DNA of 64,000 nt from Phenylobacterium sp. SCN 70-31 (GCF_001724605.1 NZ_MEEX01000004.1:62001-126000), one strand, 5' to 3'; shown: positions 50,983 through 60,556, counted from the first letter of the stretch. A program made the numbers and translations. The notes: generated from the letters alone by a model not told the origin.

Positions 50983-50997
50983 TGCAAGTCATTCGCA
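50983..50997. promoter_or_regulatory. Fur-box-like site between bfd and cydA
   Basis: TGCAAGTCATTCGCA, a 7-1-7 dyad with five of seven pairs matching. It lies 57 bases upstream of the bfd start and about 100 bases upstream of cydA, so it may control either direction. Confidence 0.55.
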
Positions 50998-51097
50998 TTC
51001 GATGAATTGTCGCAACCTGCGCTTAAACCGGTCGCGACCACCCGCTATAAGGAATGGTGGCGGCGCGTCGGCCGGCCACGACGCTCGAGGGACGGTC

Positions 51098-52513
51098 ATG
51101 GACCTGGACGCGCTCCTGCTCTCGCGACTTCAGTTCGCCTTCACGGTCGCGTTCCACATCATCTTTCCCAGCTTCACCATCGGGCTCGCCAGCTTCCTGG
51201 CTGTGCTGGAGGGCCTGTGGCTGCTGACCCGGAAGGAAGCGTTCAAGACACTGTACCTCTTCTGGGTGAAGGTCTTCGCGATCTCGTTCGGCATGGGCGT
51301 CGTCTCGGGCGTGGTGCTCAGCTACCAGCTCGGGACGAACTGGAGCGTCTTCGCCGCCGTGACCGCGCCGGTCATCGGCCCCCTTCTGGCCTTCGAGGTG
51401 CTGACGGCCTTCTTCCTGGAGGCGTCGTTTCTCGGCGTGATGCTGTTCGGATGGCGAAAGGTGGGGCCCGGACTCCACTTCGCCTCCACGGTGCTTGTGG
51501 CCGTGGGCACCCTGATATCCGCCTTCTGGATCATCTCGGCCAACAGTTGGATGCAGCATCCCACAGGCCACGAGGTGCTGGCCGACGGCTCGCTGCGCGC
51601 CGTGGACTGGTGGCAGGTGGTGTTCTCTCCGACGTTCCCCGAGCGCTTCGCCCACATGGCGCTGGCGGCCTACCTGACCACCTCGCTGGTGGTGGGGGCG
51701 GCGTCGGCGTGGCGCATCCTCCGCTCGGGGCCGTCACCGGAGTCGTCCATCGCGCTGCGCATGGCCATCGGCATGTTCGCCGTGGTGGCGCCGCTACAGC
51801 TCGTGGTGGGGGACCTGTCGGGCAAGGACGTGCAGCGTCTTCAGCCGGCCAAGCTGGCCGCCATAGAGGGCTTCTGGGAGACACGTACGGAACAGCCGTT
51901 CCATATCGTCGCGTGGCCCGATCGCGCCATCGAGGGCAATCGCTTCGAACTTTCGATTCCCAAGGTGGGGAGTTGGATCACCGCCGGGAGCGTCGAAGCC
52001 GAGGTCCAGGGCCTGAAAGATTTCGCGCCCGAGGATCGACCGCCGGCCGCCATCGTCTTCTGGGCGTTCCGCGTCATGGTGGGCCTCGGGATGCTGATGA
52101 TCGCGCTGGGCGCCTGGGGCGCGTGGCTGACGTTGCGGGACGCACTGGGGCGAGGCGGGCGCGAGGGCCCCGAGCGGAGCCGCGCCTTCCTCTGGAGCGC
52201 CGTCGCGATGGGGCCCGCGGGCTTCGTGGCGGTGATCGCGGGCTGGATCGTCGCCGAGGTGGGTCGCCAGCCCTATGTGGTCTACGGCTTCCTGCGCACC
52301 GCCGACGCCGTCTCGCCCATTGGCGCCGGCCAGGTCTCGGCCTCGTTGCTGGCTTTCATGGTCGTCTACGCGGTGATCTTCGTAGCCGGCATGCTCTACA
52401 TCCTGCGGCTCATCGCCCAGGGCCCGCAAGGCGAGGAGGAGGACGCGCCCGTCTCCGATGGCCAGCCGCCGGGCAACGCGCTCGCCGCCGCCCCGCCGGA
52501 GCACCGCCCATGA
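51098..52513 (+). CDS. cydA: Cytochrome bd (CIO-type) subunit I
   Basis: Quinol oxidase subunit I of 471 residues with nine or so helices. Heme-ligand His20 lies in AFHIIFPSF; FEVLTAFFLEASFLGVMLFG and GRQPYVVYGFLRTADAVSP are typical. The quinol-binding Q loop is short (about 470 residues in total rather than 520), which fits the cyanide-insensitive (CioA) type. It starts at the ATG at 51098. The stop overlaps cydB (ATGA). Confidence 0.95.
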   Translation: MDLDALLLSRLQFAFTVAFHIIFPSFTIGLASFLAVLEGLWLLTRKEAFKTLYLFWVKVFAISFGMGVVSGVVLSYQLGTNWSVFAAVTAPVIGPLLAFEVLTAFFLEASFLGVMLFGWRKVGPGLHFASTVLVAVGTLISAFWIISANSWMQHPTGHEVLADGSLRAVDWWQVVFSPTFPERFAHMALAAYLTTSLVVGAASAWRILRSGPSPESSIALRMAIGMFAVVAPLQLVVGDLSGKDVQRLQPAKLAAIEGFWETRTEQPFHIVAWPDRAIEGNRFELSIPKVGSWITAGSVEAEVQGLKDFAPEDRPPAAIVFWAFRVMVGLGMLMIALGAWGAWLTLRDALGRGGREGPERSRAFLWSAVAMGPAGFVAVIAGWIVAEVGRQPYVVYGFLRTADAVSPIGAGQVSASLLAFMVVYAVIFVAGMLYILRLIAQGPQGEEEDAPVSDGQPPGNALAAAPPEHRP

Positions 52514-53535
52514 CCCTGGACCTGCCCCTTATCTGGGCGGTCGTGATCGCCACGGCCGTCCTGCTCTATGTCCTGCTCGACGGTTTCGACCTGGGCATCG
52601 GCATCCTGTTCCCCTTCGCGGCTTCGCCCCAGGAGCGCGATGTGATGATGGAGACCATCGCGCCCGTTTGGGACGGCAACGAGACGTGGCTGGTCTTGGG
52701 CGGCGGCGGCCTCTTCGCGGCCTTTCCCTTCGCCTACGCCACCCTCATGCCCGCGCTGTACCTGCCGATCATCCTGATGCTGCTGGCGTTGATCCTGCGC
52801 GGGGTGGCGTTCGAGTTCCGCCACCACGGGCGGGTGCGCGGAAAGGCGTTCTGGACCGCCGCTTTCGCCGGCGGCTCGCTGGTCGCGACCCTGGCCCAGG
52901 GACTCGTTCTGGGCGGCTTCATCCAGGGCGTGAAACTGAACGATCTGGCCTTCGGCGGCGGGCCCTTCGACTGGCTTACGCCCTACAGCCTGCTGGTCGC
53001 GGTGGGGCTGACGGCGGGCTATGCGCTGCTGGGCGCGGCGTGGCTGGTCTGGCGGACCGAAGGCGAGCTGCAGGCCCGGGCCCGCCGCTGGAGCTGGATG
53101 GCCACCGGCGCGGTGGCGGCGCTGCTGGCGCTGGTCAGCCTCGCCACCCTCTTCGTCCACCCCCGCGTCGCGGCGCGCTGGGGTTTCGGGGACGGCGCGC
53201 TGGAGCTGGCCACCCTGCTGCCGCTGCTGCCCATCCCCCTCGTGGGCCTCCTGGGACTGGCGCTGGCGATCTTCGGCCTGCGCCGCGGCCATCACGCCAC
53301 GCCGCTCCTGGGCGCCTATGTGGTCTTCCTCTCGGGCTTCGTCGGGCTCGCCGTCGGCTTCTTCCCGCACATCGTCCCCTACGACATGACCTTCCGCCAG
53401 GCGGCCAACGCCGACAACGCGCTGGGCCTCATGCTCGTGGGCGTGGGAATCCTGCTGCCGGTGATCCTGGGCTACACGATCTGGGTCTACTGGCTCTTCC
53501 GTGGCAAGGTGACGGCCGGTGCGTCGTATCATTGA
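52510..53535 (+). CDS. cydB: Cytochrome bd (CIO-type) subunit II
   Basis: Subunit II of 341 residues with about eight to nine helices. Motifs LLYVLLDGFDLGIGILFPF, IAPVWDGNETWLVLGGGGLF and YDMTFRQAANADNALGLM are characteristic. It pairs with CydA to reduce oxygen to water. The end overlaps the small DUF2474 gene by 17 bases. Confidence 0.96.
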   Translation: MTLDLPLIWAVVIATAVLLYVLLDGFDLGIGILFPFAASPQERDVMMETIAPVWDGNETWLVLGGGGLFAAFPFAYATLMPALYLPIILMLLALILRGVAFEFRHHGRVRGKAFWTAAFAGGSLVATLAQGLVLGGFIQGVKLNDLAFGGGPFDWLTPYSLLVAVGLTAGYALLGAAWLVWRTEGELQARARRWSWMATGAVAALLALVSLATLFVHPRVAARWGFGDGALELATLLPLLPIPLVGLLGLALAIFGLRRGHHATPLLGAYVVFLSGFVGLAVGFFPHIVPYDMTFRQAANADNALGLMLVGVGILLPVILGYTIWVYWLFRGKVTAGASYH

Positions 53536-53668
53536 GCCGCCGCCCGAGGCCGGGGCCGCGCCTTCGCCGCTCTGGCGGCGGCTGGCGTGGTTCGTGGGCC
53601 TGGCCGTGGCGGGGACGTCGGCGACCGCCGCCGTGGCCTATGGGCTGCGATCCCTGCTGATGCCGTAG
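53519..53668 (+). CDS. DUF2474 small membrane subunit (CydX-like)
   Basis: A 49-residue protein, found by reading the third frame at the end of cydB. GTG start at 53519, 17-base overlap with cydB, stop TAG at 53666. It has one membrane helix (about residues 21-43) with RRLAWFVGLAVAGTSATAA. Such DUF2474 proteins follow cioAB genes and are considered the small-subunit counterpart of CydX. The Pro/Glu-rich N-terminus is also usual. I am fairly sure of the family but not of function. Confidence 0.8.
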   Translation: MRRIIEPPPEAGAAPSPLWRRLAWFVGLAVAGTSATAAVAYGLRSLLMP

Positions 53669-53689
53669 GGAACCCGTGTATGTAGGCGC

Positions 53690-54343
53690 ATGGCCGCGCC
53701 CCTCTGCCGACTCTATCTGATCACACCGCCCCGCCTGGACGACCTGGCGGGGTTCGCCCGCGCCCTCGCCGGCGCGCTGGAGGTCGGCGATGTCGCGGCC
53801 CTGCAGATACGCCTGAAGGACGTTCCCGACGACGTGGTCGCCGCCGCCGTGGCCGGGCTCACCCCCGTCTGCCATGCCCGGGATGTGGCGGTGATCCTGA
53901 ACGACCGGCCCGACCTCGCCGCCCGCCTGGGCTGCGACGGCGTGCACGTGGGCCAGTCCGACGCCTGCTATGCCGACGCCCGCCGCGCCGTCGGCCCCGA
54001 CCGGATGGTCGGCGTCACCTGCCACGACAGCCGGCACCTGGCCATGGAGGCGGCCGAGGCCGGCGCGGATTATGTGGCCTTCGGCGCCTTCTTTCCCACC
54101 ACCACCAAGGATGCGCCGACCCGGGCCGATCCCGAGATCCTCACCATCTGGCAGGAGACGATGCAGACGCCCTCCGTGGCCATCGGCGGAATCACGCCGC
54201 AGAACGCCCGCGGCCTCGCCGCCGCCGGCGCCGACTTCCTGGCGATCTCGGCGGGAGTCTGGGCCCATCCGCAAGGGCCGGCGGCGGCCGTCGCTGCGCT
54301 GGAGGCCGAGATCGCCGCGGGTGTGGCCGAACGCCCGGCCTGA
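53690..54343 (+). CDS. thiE: Thiamine-phosphate synthase
   Basis: Joins hydroxymethylpyrimidine diphosphate and thiazole phosphate to thiamine phosphate; 217 residues. TIM-barrel motifs: [61 protein letters not shown] (split by conserved turns), and [23 protein letters not shown]. No other thi gene is next to it. It starts 21 bases behind the DUF2474 gene. Confidence 0.93.
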   Translation: MAAPLCRLYLITPPRLDDLAGFARALAGALEVGDVAALQIRLKDVPDDVVAAAVAGLTPVCHARDVAVILNDRPDLAARLGCDGVHVGQSDACYADARRAVGPDRMVGVTCHDSRHLAMEAAEAGADYVAFGAFFPTTTKDAPTRADPEILTIWQETMQTPSVAIGGITPQNARGLAAAGADFLAISAGVWAHPQGPAAAVAALEAEIAAGVAERPA

Positions 54344-54451
54344 ACGCCTCCCCTCGAATCTCCAGAACGCCATCGAGAGGCTTTCCTTGCGTTCGAAGAG
54401 GGCCGACACTAGGTTCCGCGCCCTCCAATCCGACCGAGATCTTTTGACACC

Positions 54452-55246
54452 GTGAGCACCCAATCCGCCCTCCTGAAGGTGATGAGCGACGCTGCGCGCA
54501 AGGCCGCGCGCGGCCTCAACCGCGATTTCGGCGAACTCGCCGAGCTGCAGGTGGCCAAGAAGGCGCCCGCCGATTTCGTCTCGGCGGCCGACCTGAAGGC
54601 GGAACAGGTGCTCTTCGAAGCCCTCACCAAGGCCCGCCCCGGCTACAGCTTCCACGGCGAGGAGCGGGGGCTGATCGAGGGCACCGACAGGACCCACACC
54701 TGGATCGTCGATCCGCTGGACGGCACCACGAACTTCCTGCACGCCATCCCGCACTTCGCCATCAACATCGCCCTCGAGCGCGAGGGCGCGGTGGTGGCCG
54801 CCGTCACCTACAATCCCATCACCAACGAGCTGTTCTGGGCCGAGAAGGGCAAGGGCTGCTACGTGAACGACCATCGCCTGCGCGTGGCCGCCCGGCAGCG
54901 GATGGACGAGGCGGTGCTGGCGACGGGCATTCCCTTCCTGGGCCACGGCCAGCACGCGAAGTTCCTGAAGGAGCTGCATCAGATGACCCAGCGGGTCGCC
55001 GGCGTGCGCCGCTTCGGTGCGGCGGCGCTGGACCTGGCCTGGGTGGCCGCCGGCCGTTTCGACGGCTTCTGGGAACGCGATCTCAGTCCTTGGGACCTGG
55101 CGGCGGGCGTACTGCTGGTGACCGAGGCCGGCGGCAAGGTCACCGACGCCGAAGGCGGCGACGCGGTGCTGGCCCAGGGCTCGGTGGTGGCCTCGAATCT
55201 CGACCTGCACCCCCAGATCATCAGTCGTCTGGCCGCCGCAAAATAG
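54452..55246 (+). CDS. Inositol monophosphatase family protein (SuhB-like)
   Basis: Mg-dependent phosphatase of 264 residues. Metal and catalytic motifs: FHGEERGLIEG, VDPLDGTTNFLHAIPHFA and WERDLSPWDLAAGVLLV. SuhB-like proteins act on inositol phosphates and also help rRNA processing. GTG start at 54452 with a 108-base gap to thiE. The gene is followed 16 bases later by the phosphodiesterase gene. Confidence 0.94.
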   Translation: MSTQSALLKVMSDAARKAARGLNRDFGELAELQVAKKAPADFVSAADLKAEQVLFEALTKARPGYSFHGEERGLIEGTDRTHTWIVDPLDGTTNFLHAIPHFAINIALEREGAVVAAVTYNPITNELFWAEKGKGCYVNDHRLRVAARQRMDEAVLATGIPFLGHGQHAKFLKELHQMTQRVAGVRRFGAAALDLAWVAAGRFDGFWERDLSPWDLAAGVLLVTEAGGKVTDAEGGDAVLAQGSVVASNLDLHPQIISRLAAAK

Positions 55247-55262
55247 GGCTAAGCTGGCGGAC

Positions 55263-56297
55263 ATGATGACCCGCCGCCAAGCCGTCCTCGGAACCCTCGC
55301 CGCCGGCGGGGCCTCAGCCTCCGCCGCCGGGGCCGCCTCGCCCGCGCCGCGACCTCTTGTGATCGCCCATCGCGGCGCCAGCGGCGAACGGCCCGAGCAC
55401 ACGCTGGCGGCGTATCGCCTGGCCATCGCTCAGGGCGCGGACTTCATCGAACCCGACCTGGTGGCGACCAAGGACGGCCACCTCGTGGTCCGCCATGAGA
55501 ACGAGATCTCCGGCACGACCGACGTCGCCGCCCGGCCCGAGTTCGCGGCCCGCAAGGCCGAGAAGGTCATCGACGGGGAAAAGGTCTCGGGCTGGTTCAC
55601 CGAGGACTTCACGCTGGCCGAGCTGAAGACCCTGCGCGCCCGCGAGCGTCTGCCGGCGCTCAGGCCGGGCAGCGCCACGTTCGACGGGCAGGAGACGATC
55701 CCGACCTATCAGGAGGTGATCGACCTCGCGAAGGCCGAGGGCCGGCGCATCGGTCGGACCATCGGGACCTATCCCGAGATGAAGCACCCAGCCTGGTTCG
55801 CCGGCCTCGGCCTGCCCCTGGAGGCCCGGCTCGCCGACACGCTGAAGGCGAACGACCTCGACCGCCGCGACGCGCCGGTCTTCGTCCAGTGCTTCGAGGT
55901 CGAGCCGTTGAAGGCCTTCGCGAAAATTTCGAAGGCGCGCCGGGTCATGCTCGTGGCCCGCGGCCCGGCCCCGGTGGACGTCATGACGGCGGCCGGCCTG
56001 AAGGCCATCGCCGCCTTCGCCGATGGCGTGGGACCGGAATGGCCCCTGGTGGTCCCGATCGTCGATGGCGCGCTCGGCCCGCCGACCCGCCTCGTGCGCG
56101 ACGCCCATGCCGCGGGCCTGGCCGTCCATCCCTGGACCGTCCGCGCCGAGAACGCCTTCCTGCCGAAGGCCTTGCACCGCGGGACCGGGCCGGCGGCCCA
56201 CGGGGACGCGGAGGCGTTGCTGAAGGCGCTATACGCCGCCGGCGTCGACGGCGTGTTCAGCGACTTCCCGGCCGCAGCGGCGGCGGCGCGGACCTGA
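55263..56297 (+). CDS. glpQ: Glycerophosphodiester phosphodiesterase (GlpQ-like)
   Basis: Secreted phosphodiesterase of 344 residues with a Tat-like signal (MTRRQAVLGTLAAGGAS). The conserved IAHRGASGERPEHTLAAY holds the catalytic His and Glu, with FIEPDLVATKDGHLVVRHEN for metal binding and the second His. It hydrolyses glycerophosphodiesters to glycerol 3-phosphate. The C-terminal 41 bases overlap the convergent gene below. The start has two Met codons. Confidence 0.94.
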   Translation: MMTRRQAVLGTLAAGGASASAAGAASPAPRPLVIAHRGASGERPEHTLAAYRLAIAQGADFIEPDLVATKDGHLVVRHENEISGTTDVAARPEFAARKAEKVIDGEKVSGWFTEDFTLAELKTLRARERLPALRPGSATFDGQETIPTYQEVIDLAKAEGRRIGRTIGTYPEMKHPAWFAGLGLPLEARLADTLKANDLDRRDAPVFVQCFEVEPLKAFAKISKARRVMLVARGPAPVDVMTAAGLKAIAAFADGVGPEWPLVVPIVDGALGPPTRLVRDAHAAGLAVHPWTVRAENAFLPKALHRGTGPAAHGDAEALLKALYAAGVDGVFSDFPAAAAAART

Positions 56298-56748
56298 GCC
56301 GATTGATCAGGCCCGCAAGGTTCTCGGCTTTGACGGCCGAGTCTGTCGTCAGGAGGATCGACGAGGTCGCAAGCTCCTCGTTGATGAGAGGCGCGGCTTC
56401 CACCCGGCCCTCGATCATAATCGCGAGGCGACGACCGATGTGATCGCGCGAAAATGCGGTGAGGCGTCGTTGACCTTCGGCAGTCAGCGCGATCTCGATA
56501 GCTGGGAGGCCTGTTTGGCGGTCTTCGATCACTTTTGCCGGCCCCATCATATGCGCCGTCAACAACGCATCCTTCGCGACCCAGATTTCCGCGCCATCCG
56601 GCGCCCGCATTAAGACCGCGACAGTCGGCAAGAGCGCCTGAGACGGGTTCGCGTCCAACACCGGCATCAGCGAGAAACGGCTGTCATCTGCTGCATTCGC
56701 CGGTGACCACAGAACGACCAGCGCGGACGCGACCGTGAGGATTCGCAT
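56257..56748 (-). CDS. Stand-alone SecDF P1-head-like exported protein
   Basis: A 163-residue exported protein with a signal peptide (about residues 1-19, ending NAADD). The C-terminal part AIEIALTAEGQRRLTAFSRD, GRRLAIMIEGRVEAAPLINE and SSILLTTDSAVKAENLAGLIN resembles the P1-head subdomain of SecD, which in the full protein sits in the periplasm of the translocon. No membrane part of SecD is present. The gene is less GC-rich than its neighbours and overlaps the convergent glpQ by 41 bases. It ends 2 bases ahead of, and parallel to, the ABC exporter gene. Function unknown. Confidence 0.75.
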   Translation of the reverse strand: MRILTVASALVVLWSPANAADDSRFSLMPVLDANPSQALLPTVAVLMRAPDGAEIWVAKDALLTAHMMGPAKVIEDRQTGLPAIEIALTAEGQRRLTAFSRDHIGRRLAIMIEGRVEAAPLINEELATSSILLTTDSAVKAENLAGLINRLRSAPPPLRPGSR

Positions 56749-56750
56749 GG

Positions 56751-58640
56751 CTACGCCGCCTCGAACTGCAGCGCCGCGAGCCGGGCGTAGAGGCCGTTCC
56801 GCGCCACCAGGTCGGCGTGGGTCCCTTCCTCGACGACGCGACCTTCGTCCATGACGACGATGCGGTCGGCCTTCAGCACGGTGGCCAGCCGGTGGGCGAT
56901 GACCAGGGTGGTGTGACCCTTCATGGCCTCGTCCAGGGCGCGCTGGACGAGATGTTCGTTCTCGGCGTCGAGCGCGCTGGTGGCTTCGTCCAGCAGCAGG
57001 ATCGGCGCCTGGCGGACCAGGGCGCGGGCGATGGCCAGCCGCTGGCGCTGACCGCCCGAGAGGCTGCGGGCGCGGTCGCCCACCTCGGTGTCGGCGCCGT
57101 CGGGCAGGGCGGCCAGGAAACCCTCGGCCTGGGCGGCGCGCAGCGCGGCCTGGACGTCGAGATCGTTGGCTTCGGCGCGCCCGAAGCGCACGTTGTCGGC
57201 CGCCGAGCCTGAGAACAACGGGCTCTCCTGGGCCACCAGCGCCATGCGCGCGCGCACCTGGACCGGGTCGGCGCGGCGGACATCGACGCCGTCCAGCAGG
57301 ACGCGCCCGGCCTGGGGGTCATAGAAGCGGAGAAGCAGCCGGAAGACTGTGCTCTTGCCCGCGCCCGAGGGCCCCACCAGGGCGACCCGTTCGCCCGGCC
57401 GCACCGTGAGCGAGAAGCCGCGCAGGGCGGGCCTGTCCTCGCGGCCGGGATAGGCGAAATCCACGCCCTCGAAGGTCACCTCGCCGTGCGGTGGCGACGG
57501 CAGAGCGACGGGCTCGGCCGGGGCGGCCACGTCGGGCCGGGCGTCCAGCAGGTCGCCCACGCGCTCCATGGCCCCGGCCGCCTTCTGCACGTCGCCCCAG
57601 GTCTCGCCCAGGGTGCTGACCGATCCCGCCGCCAGCACCGACAGGAAGGCGAACTGGAACAGCGCCCCCCACGAGATGTCGCCGCGCAGGCCCGCCTGGA
57701 CCCCGAGCCAGAACACCCCCACGACGCCGCCGAAGACCAGCACGATCACCGCGGCGGTCATCACCGCGCGGGTGGAGATTCGCCGCATCTGGGCGCGGAA
57801 GGCCGTCTCGACCGCCTCGCCGAACCGGGCCGCCGCGGCGCGCTCGCGGCCGAACGCCTGCACGGTCTCCAGCGCGTCCAGGCTCTCGCCGGCCGATCCT
57901 ACCGCGTCGGCGAACCGGTCCTGGGCCGCGGTGGTGAGCCTGCGCACCCGCCGCCCGAACACGAACAGCGGGGCCAGCACGAAGGGGAAGGTGAGCAGGA
58001 CCAGGCCGGTCAGGTGCGGACTGACGAAGACCAGCAGGATCAGGGCGCCGATCAGAGTGATCAGGTTGCGCAGGGCGACCGAGACCGAGGTGGTCAGCAG
58101 GTTCTCGACGATGGCCACATCGGTGGTCAGGCGCGACAGCACCTCGCCCGTGCGCGTCTTCAGGAAGAAGGCCGGGTCCAGCGTCAGGATATGGCCGTAG
58201 ACCGCCTTGCGCAGGTCGGCGACCACCCGCTCGCCCAGGCTGGTGACGAAGTAGAAGCGCATGGCGGTCGCCAGCGCCAGCACCCCGGCCACCGCGCCCA
58301 CCACCAGGAACCGCCGGTTCACCGTCGCCGGGTCGAGCCCCGGGTCGGTGAGGTTGTCCACCACCAGCCGGATCGCCCCCGACATGCCCAGGGTGGCGCT
58401 GGAGGACAGGAGCAGGAAGAGGAAGGCCGCTGCGCCGTGGCCCCAATGGGCGGCCAGGAACGGGCGCAGGCGGCGCAGCGCGCCGACGTTGCGGCTCCGG
58501 TCCCGCTTCTGCGCGCCGTCGGCCAGGGTCTGCGCCAGCGCCTGCCCGGCGCTCGGGCGGCCGGGCGCGGAAGGCCCCGCCCCGGAAGGCCCAGCGACGG
58601 AAGATCTGGCCGCGACTGACTCTGGCCCCGACTCGCTCAT
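56751..58640 (-). CDS. ABC transporter, fused membrane and ATPase domains (MsbA/LmrA-like)
   Basis: Half-transporter exporter of 629 residues acting as a dimer in the inner membrane. The first 45 residues are disordered. A six-helix membrane domain follows (about 55-335; [20 protein letters not shown] is typical of coupling helices), then the ATPase domain with Walker [10 protein letters not shown], the signature [16 protein letters not shown] and Walker [13 protein letters not shown]. Substrate not known (lipid or drug). I chose the ATG at 58640 with GAGGGGG upstream. It lies 2 bases after the SecD-head gene in the opposite order of transcription direction (upstream). Confidence 0.94.
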   Translation of the reverse strand: MSESGPESVAARSSVAGPSGAGPSAPGRPSAGQALAQTLADGAQKRDRSRNVGALRRLRPFLAAHWGHGAAAFLFLLLSSSATLGMSGAIRLVVDNLTDPGLDPATVNRRFLVVGAVAGVLALATAMRFYFVTSLGERVVADLRKAVYGHILTLDPAFFLKTRTGEVLSRLTTDVAIVENLLTTSVSVALRNLITLIGALILLVFVSPHLTGLVLLTFPFVLAPLFVFGRRVRRLTTAAQDRFADAVGSAGESLDALETVQAFGRERAAAARFGEAVETAFRAQMRRISTRAVMTAAVIVLVFGGVVGVFWLGVQAGLRGDISWGALFQFAFLSVLAAGSVSTLGETWGDVQKAAGAMERVGDLLDARPDVAAPAEPVALPSPPHGEVTFEGVDFAYPGREDRPALRGFSLTVRPGERVALVGPSGAGKSTVFRLLLRFYDPQAGRVLLDGVDVRRADPVQVRARMALVAQESPLFSGSAADNVRFGRAEANDLDVQAALRAAQAEGFLAALPDGADTEVGDRARSLSGGQRQRLAIARALVRQAPILLLDEATSALDAENEHLVQRALDEAMKGHTTLVIAHRLATVLKADRIVVMDEGRVVEEGTHADLVARNGLYARLAALQFEAA

Positions 58641-58756
58641 CCCCCTCGCACCTTGCAATCCCCGACGCGTTTCTCTATACGCGCGGCTTCCATTTTCGCC
58701 GCCCTCGCGGGCGGCCGGCCCCTATCGGCCGCTCCTTTACGTCAGGCGCCCGTTCG

Positions 58757-58981
58757 ATGAAACAAGACATCCACCCCGACTACCACTTCATCACCGTGGT
58801 CATGACGGACGGCACGACCTACAAGACCCGCTCCACCTACGGGAAGGAAGGGGACGTCCTGAACCTGGACATCGACCCCAAGACCCACCCGGCGTGGACC
58901 GGCGGCGGCCACCAGCTTCTCGACCGCGGCGGTCGCGTGTCGCGCTTCAACGCCAAGTTCGGCGCCTTCACCCGCAAGTGA
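58757..58981 (+). CDS. rpmE: Ribosomal protein bL31 (no zinc cysteines)
   Basis: Large-subunit ribosomal protein of 74 residues: [46 protein letters not shown] and [12 protein letters not shown] are typical. It contains no cysteine, so it is the zinc-independent kind that does not need the CxxC motif. Divergent from the ABC exporter; followed by a hairpin at 58994. Confidence 0.96.
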   Translation: MKQDIHPDYHFITVVMTDGTTYKTRSTYGKEGDVLNLDIDPKTHPAWTGGGHQLLDRGGRVSRFNAKFGAFTRK

Positions 58982-58993
58982 GCCGACGACGGT

Positions 58994-59015
58994 CGATCCC
59001 CGCTGGCGGGGATCG
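58994..59015 (+). terminator. Hairpin behind rpmE
   Basis: CGATCCCCG (58994-59002) and CGGGGATCG (59007-59015) form a 9-bp stem with a CTGG loop, 13 bases behind the rpmE stop. No T-run follows, so it is a probable rather than certain terminator; the convergent propeller gene ends about 70 bases further on. Confidence 0.6.
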
Positions 59016-59083
59016 AGGCCGAGGTGGAGTTCCAGGACGCCGCGAGGGGAAACCTTCGCGGCGTCTGTCGTTCCAAGCCGCGC

Positions 59084-60556
59084 CTACTGGAGTTTGAAGG
59101 CCCCCTGGAGCGTCACGCCGTAGATCGCCCCGTCCCGGCCGATGCGCCAGCTCGGCCCCTGCGAGGCGCCGCCCCGTCCGTCCTGGATTCCCCACCGCCC
59201 GTCGAAGTCGAGGTTGTGGCCGGGCAGGACCGTGGACCAGAGCAGCAGACCCGTCTCGCCGTCGAAGCCCTGTAGCTGGAAGTCCTTCGCCGGCGTGCGC
59301 TCCGAGACGTAGAACACCCCGCCCGACGAGGCCAGCAGCCGCGCCCCGCGGGCGACGGGCCGCCGCCAGGCGAGGCGGCCGTCAACCAGCCGATAGCCCC
59401 AGATCTGCCGCACGTTCCCCGTCTCGACCTCGACCGCCAGAATGTCGCCCACGGCCACGCGGTTGATGATGGTCTGCCCGGGGACCGGAGTCGTCGTCCA
59501 GAGCGTGGCGCCCGTGCGCGCATCCAGCGCCCGCAGGCCCTCCCCCGCGGGGGGGAGGCCGATCCTGACCGGCCCCAGCAGGCCCTGAACGCGGATGATC
59601 ACCCGGCCGCCCGCCACCATCGGCAGGCCGTCGTCCGAGCGGTACGAGGTCACGCCCGCCGAGGTGTTGCCCTGTTCGACGACCGGCTGGGCGGTATGCC
59701 GCCACAGGGTGCGCCCCGTCCGGAGGTCGATCGCGTGGAGTTGCCGCGTCGGGGGCTCGGGCTGATCCTTGCTCCGGGCGGTCTGATACAGGACGCCGCC
59801 CGACGCGGCCGGCGCGCTGAACGTGGGTGTGTACCTGGGGTCCAGGTTGTCTGGCATGGCCAGGCGGAAGTCGAAGTTCTGCCAGACGATCCGGTCCATC
59901 TCCGGACTCAGCGCGCTGATGTAGCTGTGCCCGTTGGCCGTGGACTGGTTCACCACGGTGAACACGCCGCCAGCACTACGCGTCGGCCCGCGCCGGGCGG
60001 GCGTGAGCGTGCGCACGATACGTCCGGCCTTCACGTCGATGACGTAGTGATCGGTCGGTTCGCCGTTCTCGCGAGGATAGATCAGAAGCACCTCGCCCGA
60101 CGGGAGTTCGTGGAAGGCCACCTGCCCCATGGACCCGCGCCGATTCCCCGCGGCGCAGATGCTGGCGATGCGCCAGACGAACCGGCCCGTCTTCGTGTCC
60201 AGCGCCGAGACGCCTTCGTTCCCGTCGTTGTTGCAGCTTCCCGTGAGCATCAGGTCGCCCACGAGGAAGGGCGACCAGGCGCCCCACCAGCCCGGCTTCA
60301 CCTCCCACGCCTTGCGGGGCGCGGTGAGGATCGGCAGGGCTGGGAACTCGCGGCTCGCGCAACTCGTGCCGAAGGTGGAGCTCATCGCCAGCGTCTCGGC
60401 GCACACCTCGCGCGGGGGCGCCGCGCGCAGGCGGGACAGGGCGGCGTCGCGCGCCGCCGGCGAGTCGTCCGGGATCACCGCCGCGGCCAGCGGCGAAGCC
60501 GACAGCAGGATCGAGAGGCCAAGCAGCCCTATGCCGAGGGCGAAGCGTTTCATCAC
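59084..60556 (-). CDS. PQQ-like beta-propeller (BamB-like) secreted protein
   Basis: Exported protein of 490 residues with a signal peptide ending around AAAVIP (about residue 28). After it comes a beta-propeller: repeated blades such as GVSALDTKTGRFVWRIAS, LHAIDLRTGRTLWRHTAQ, LRALDARTGATLWTTTPV and LQGFDGETGLLLWSTVLP, of the PQQ/outer-membrane-assembly (BamB-like) type. Cysteines at CAETLAM and CNNDGN could pair. Function not known; a dehydrogenase cofactor role is not supported, because no PQQ-ligand set was recognised. Confidence 0.85.
   Translation of the reverse strand: MMKRFALGIGLLGLSILLSASPLAAAVIPDDSPAARDAALSRLRAAPPREVCAETLAMSSTFGTSCASREFPALPILTAPRKAWEVKPGWWGAWSPFLVGDLMLTGSCNNDGNEGVSALDTKTGRFVWRIASICAAGNRRGSMGQVAFHELPSGEVLLIYPRENGEPTDHYVIDVKAGRIVRTLTPARRGPTRSAGGVFTVVNQSTANGHSYISALSPEMDRIVWQNFDFRLAMPDNLDPRYTPTFSAPAASGGVLYQTARSKDQPEPPTRQLHAIDLRTGRTLWRHTAQPVVEQGNTSAGVTSYRSDDGLPMVAGGRVIIRVQGLLGPVRIGLPPAGEGLRALDARTGATLWTTTPVPGQTIINRVAVGDILAVEVETGNVRQIWGYRLVDGRLAWRRPVARGARLLASSGGVFYVSERTPAKDFQLQGFDGETGLLLWSTVLPGHNLDFDGRWGIQDGRGGASQGPSWRIGRDGAIYGVTLQGAFKLQ

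Noticed and set aside
51007..53535. An 842-residue frame joining cydA and cydB DNA
   Set aside because: Only its last 341 residues are CydB; the first part is the wrong frame of cydA. The true cydB starts at the ATGA overlap at 52510.
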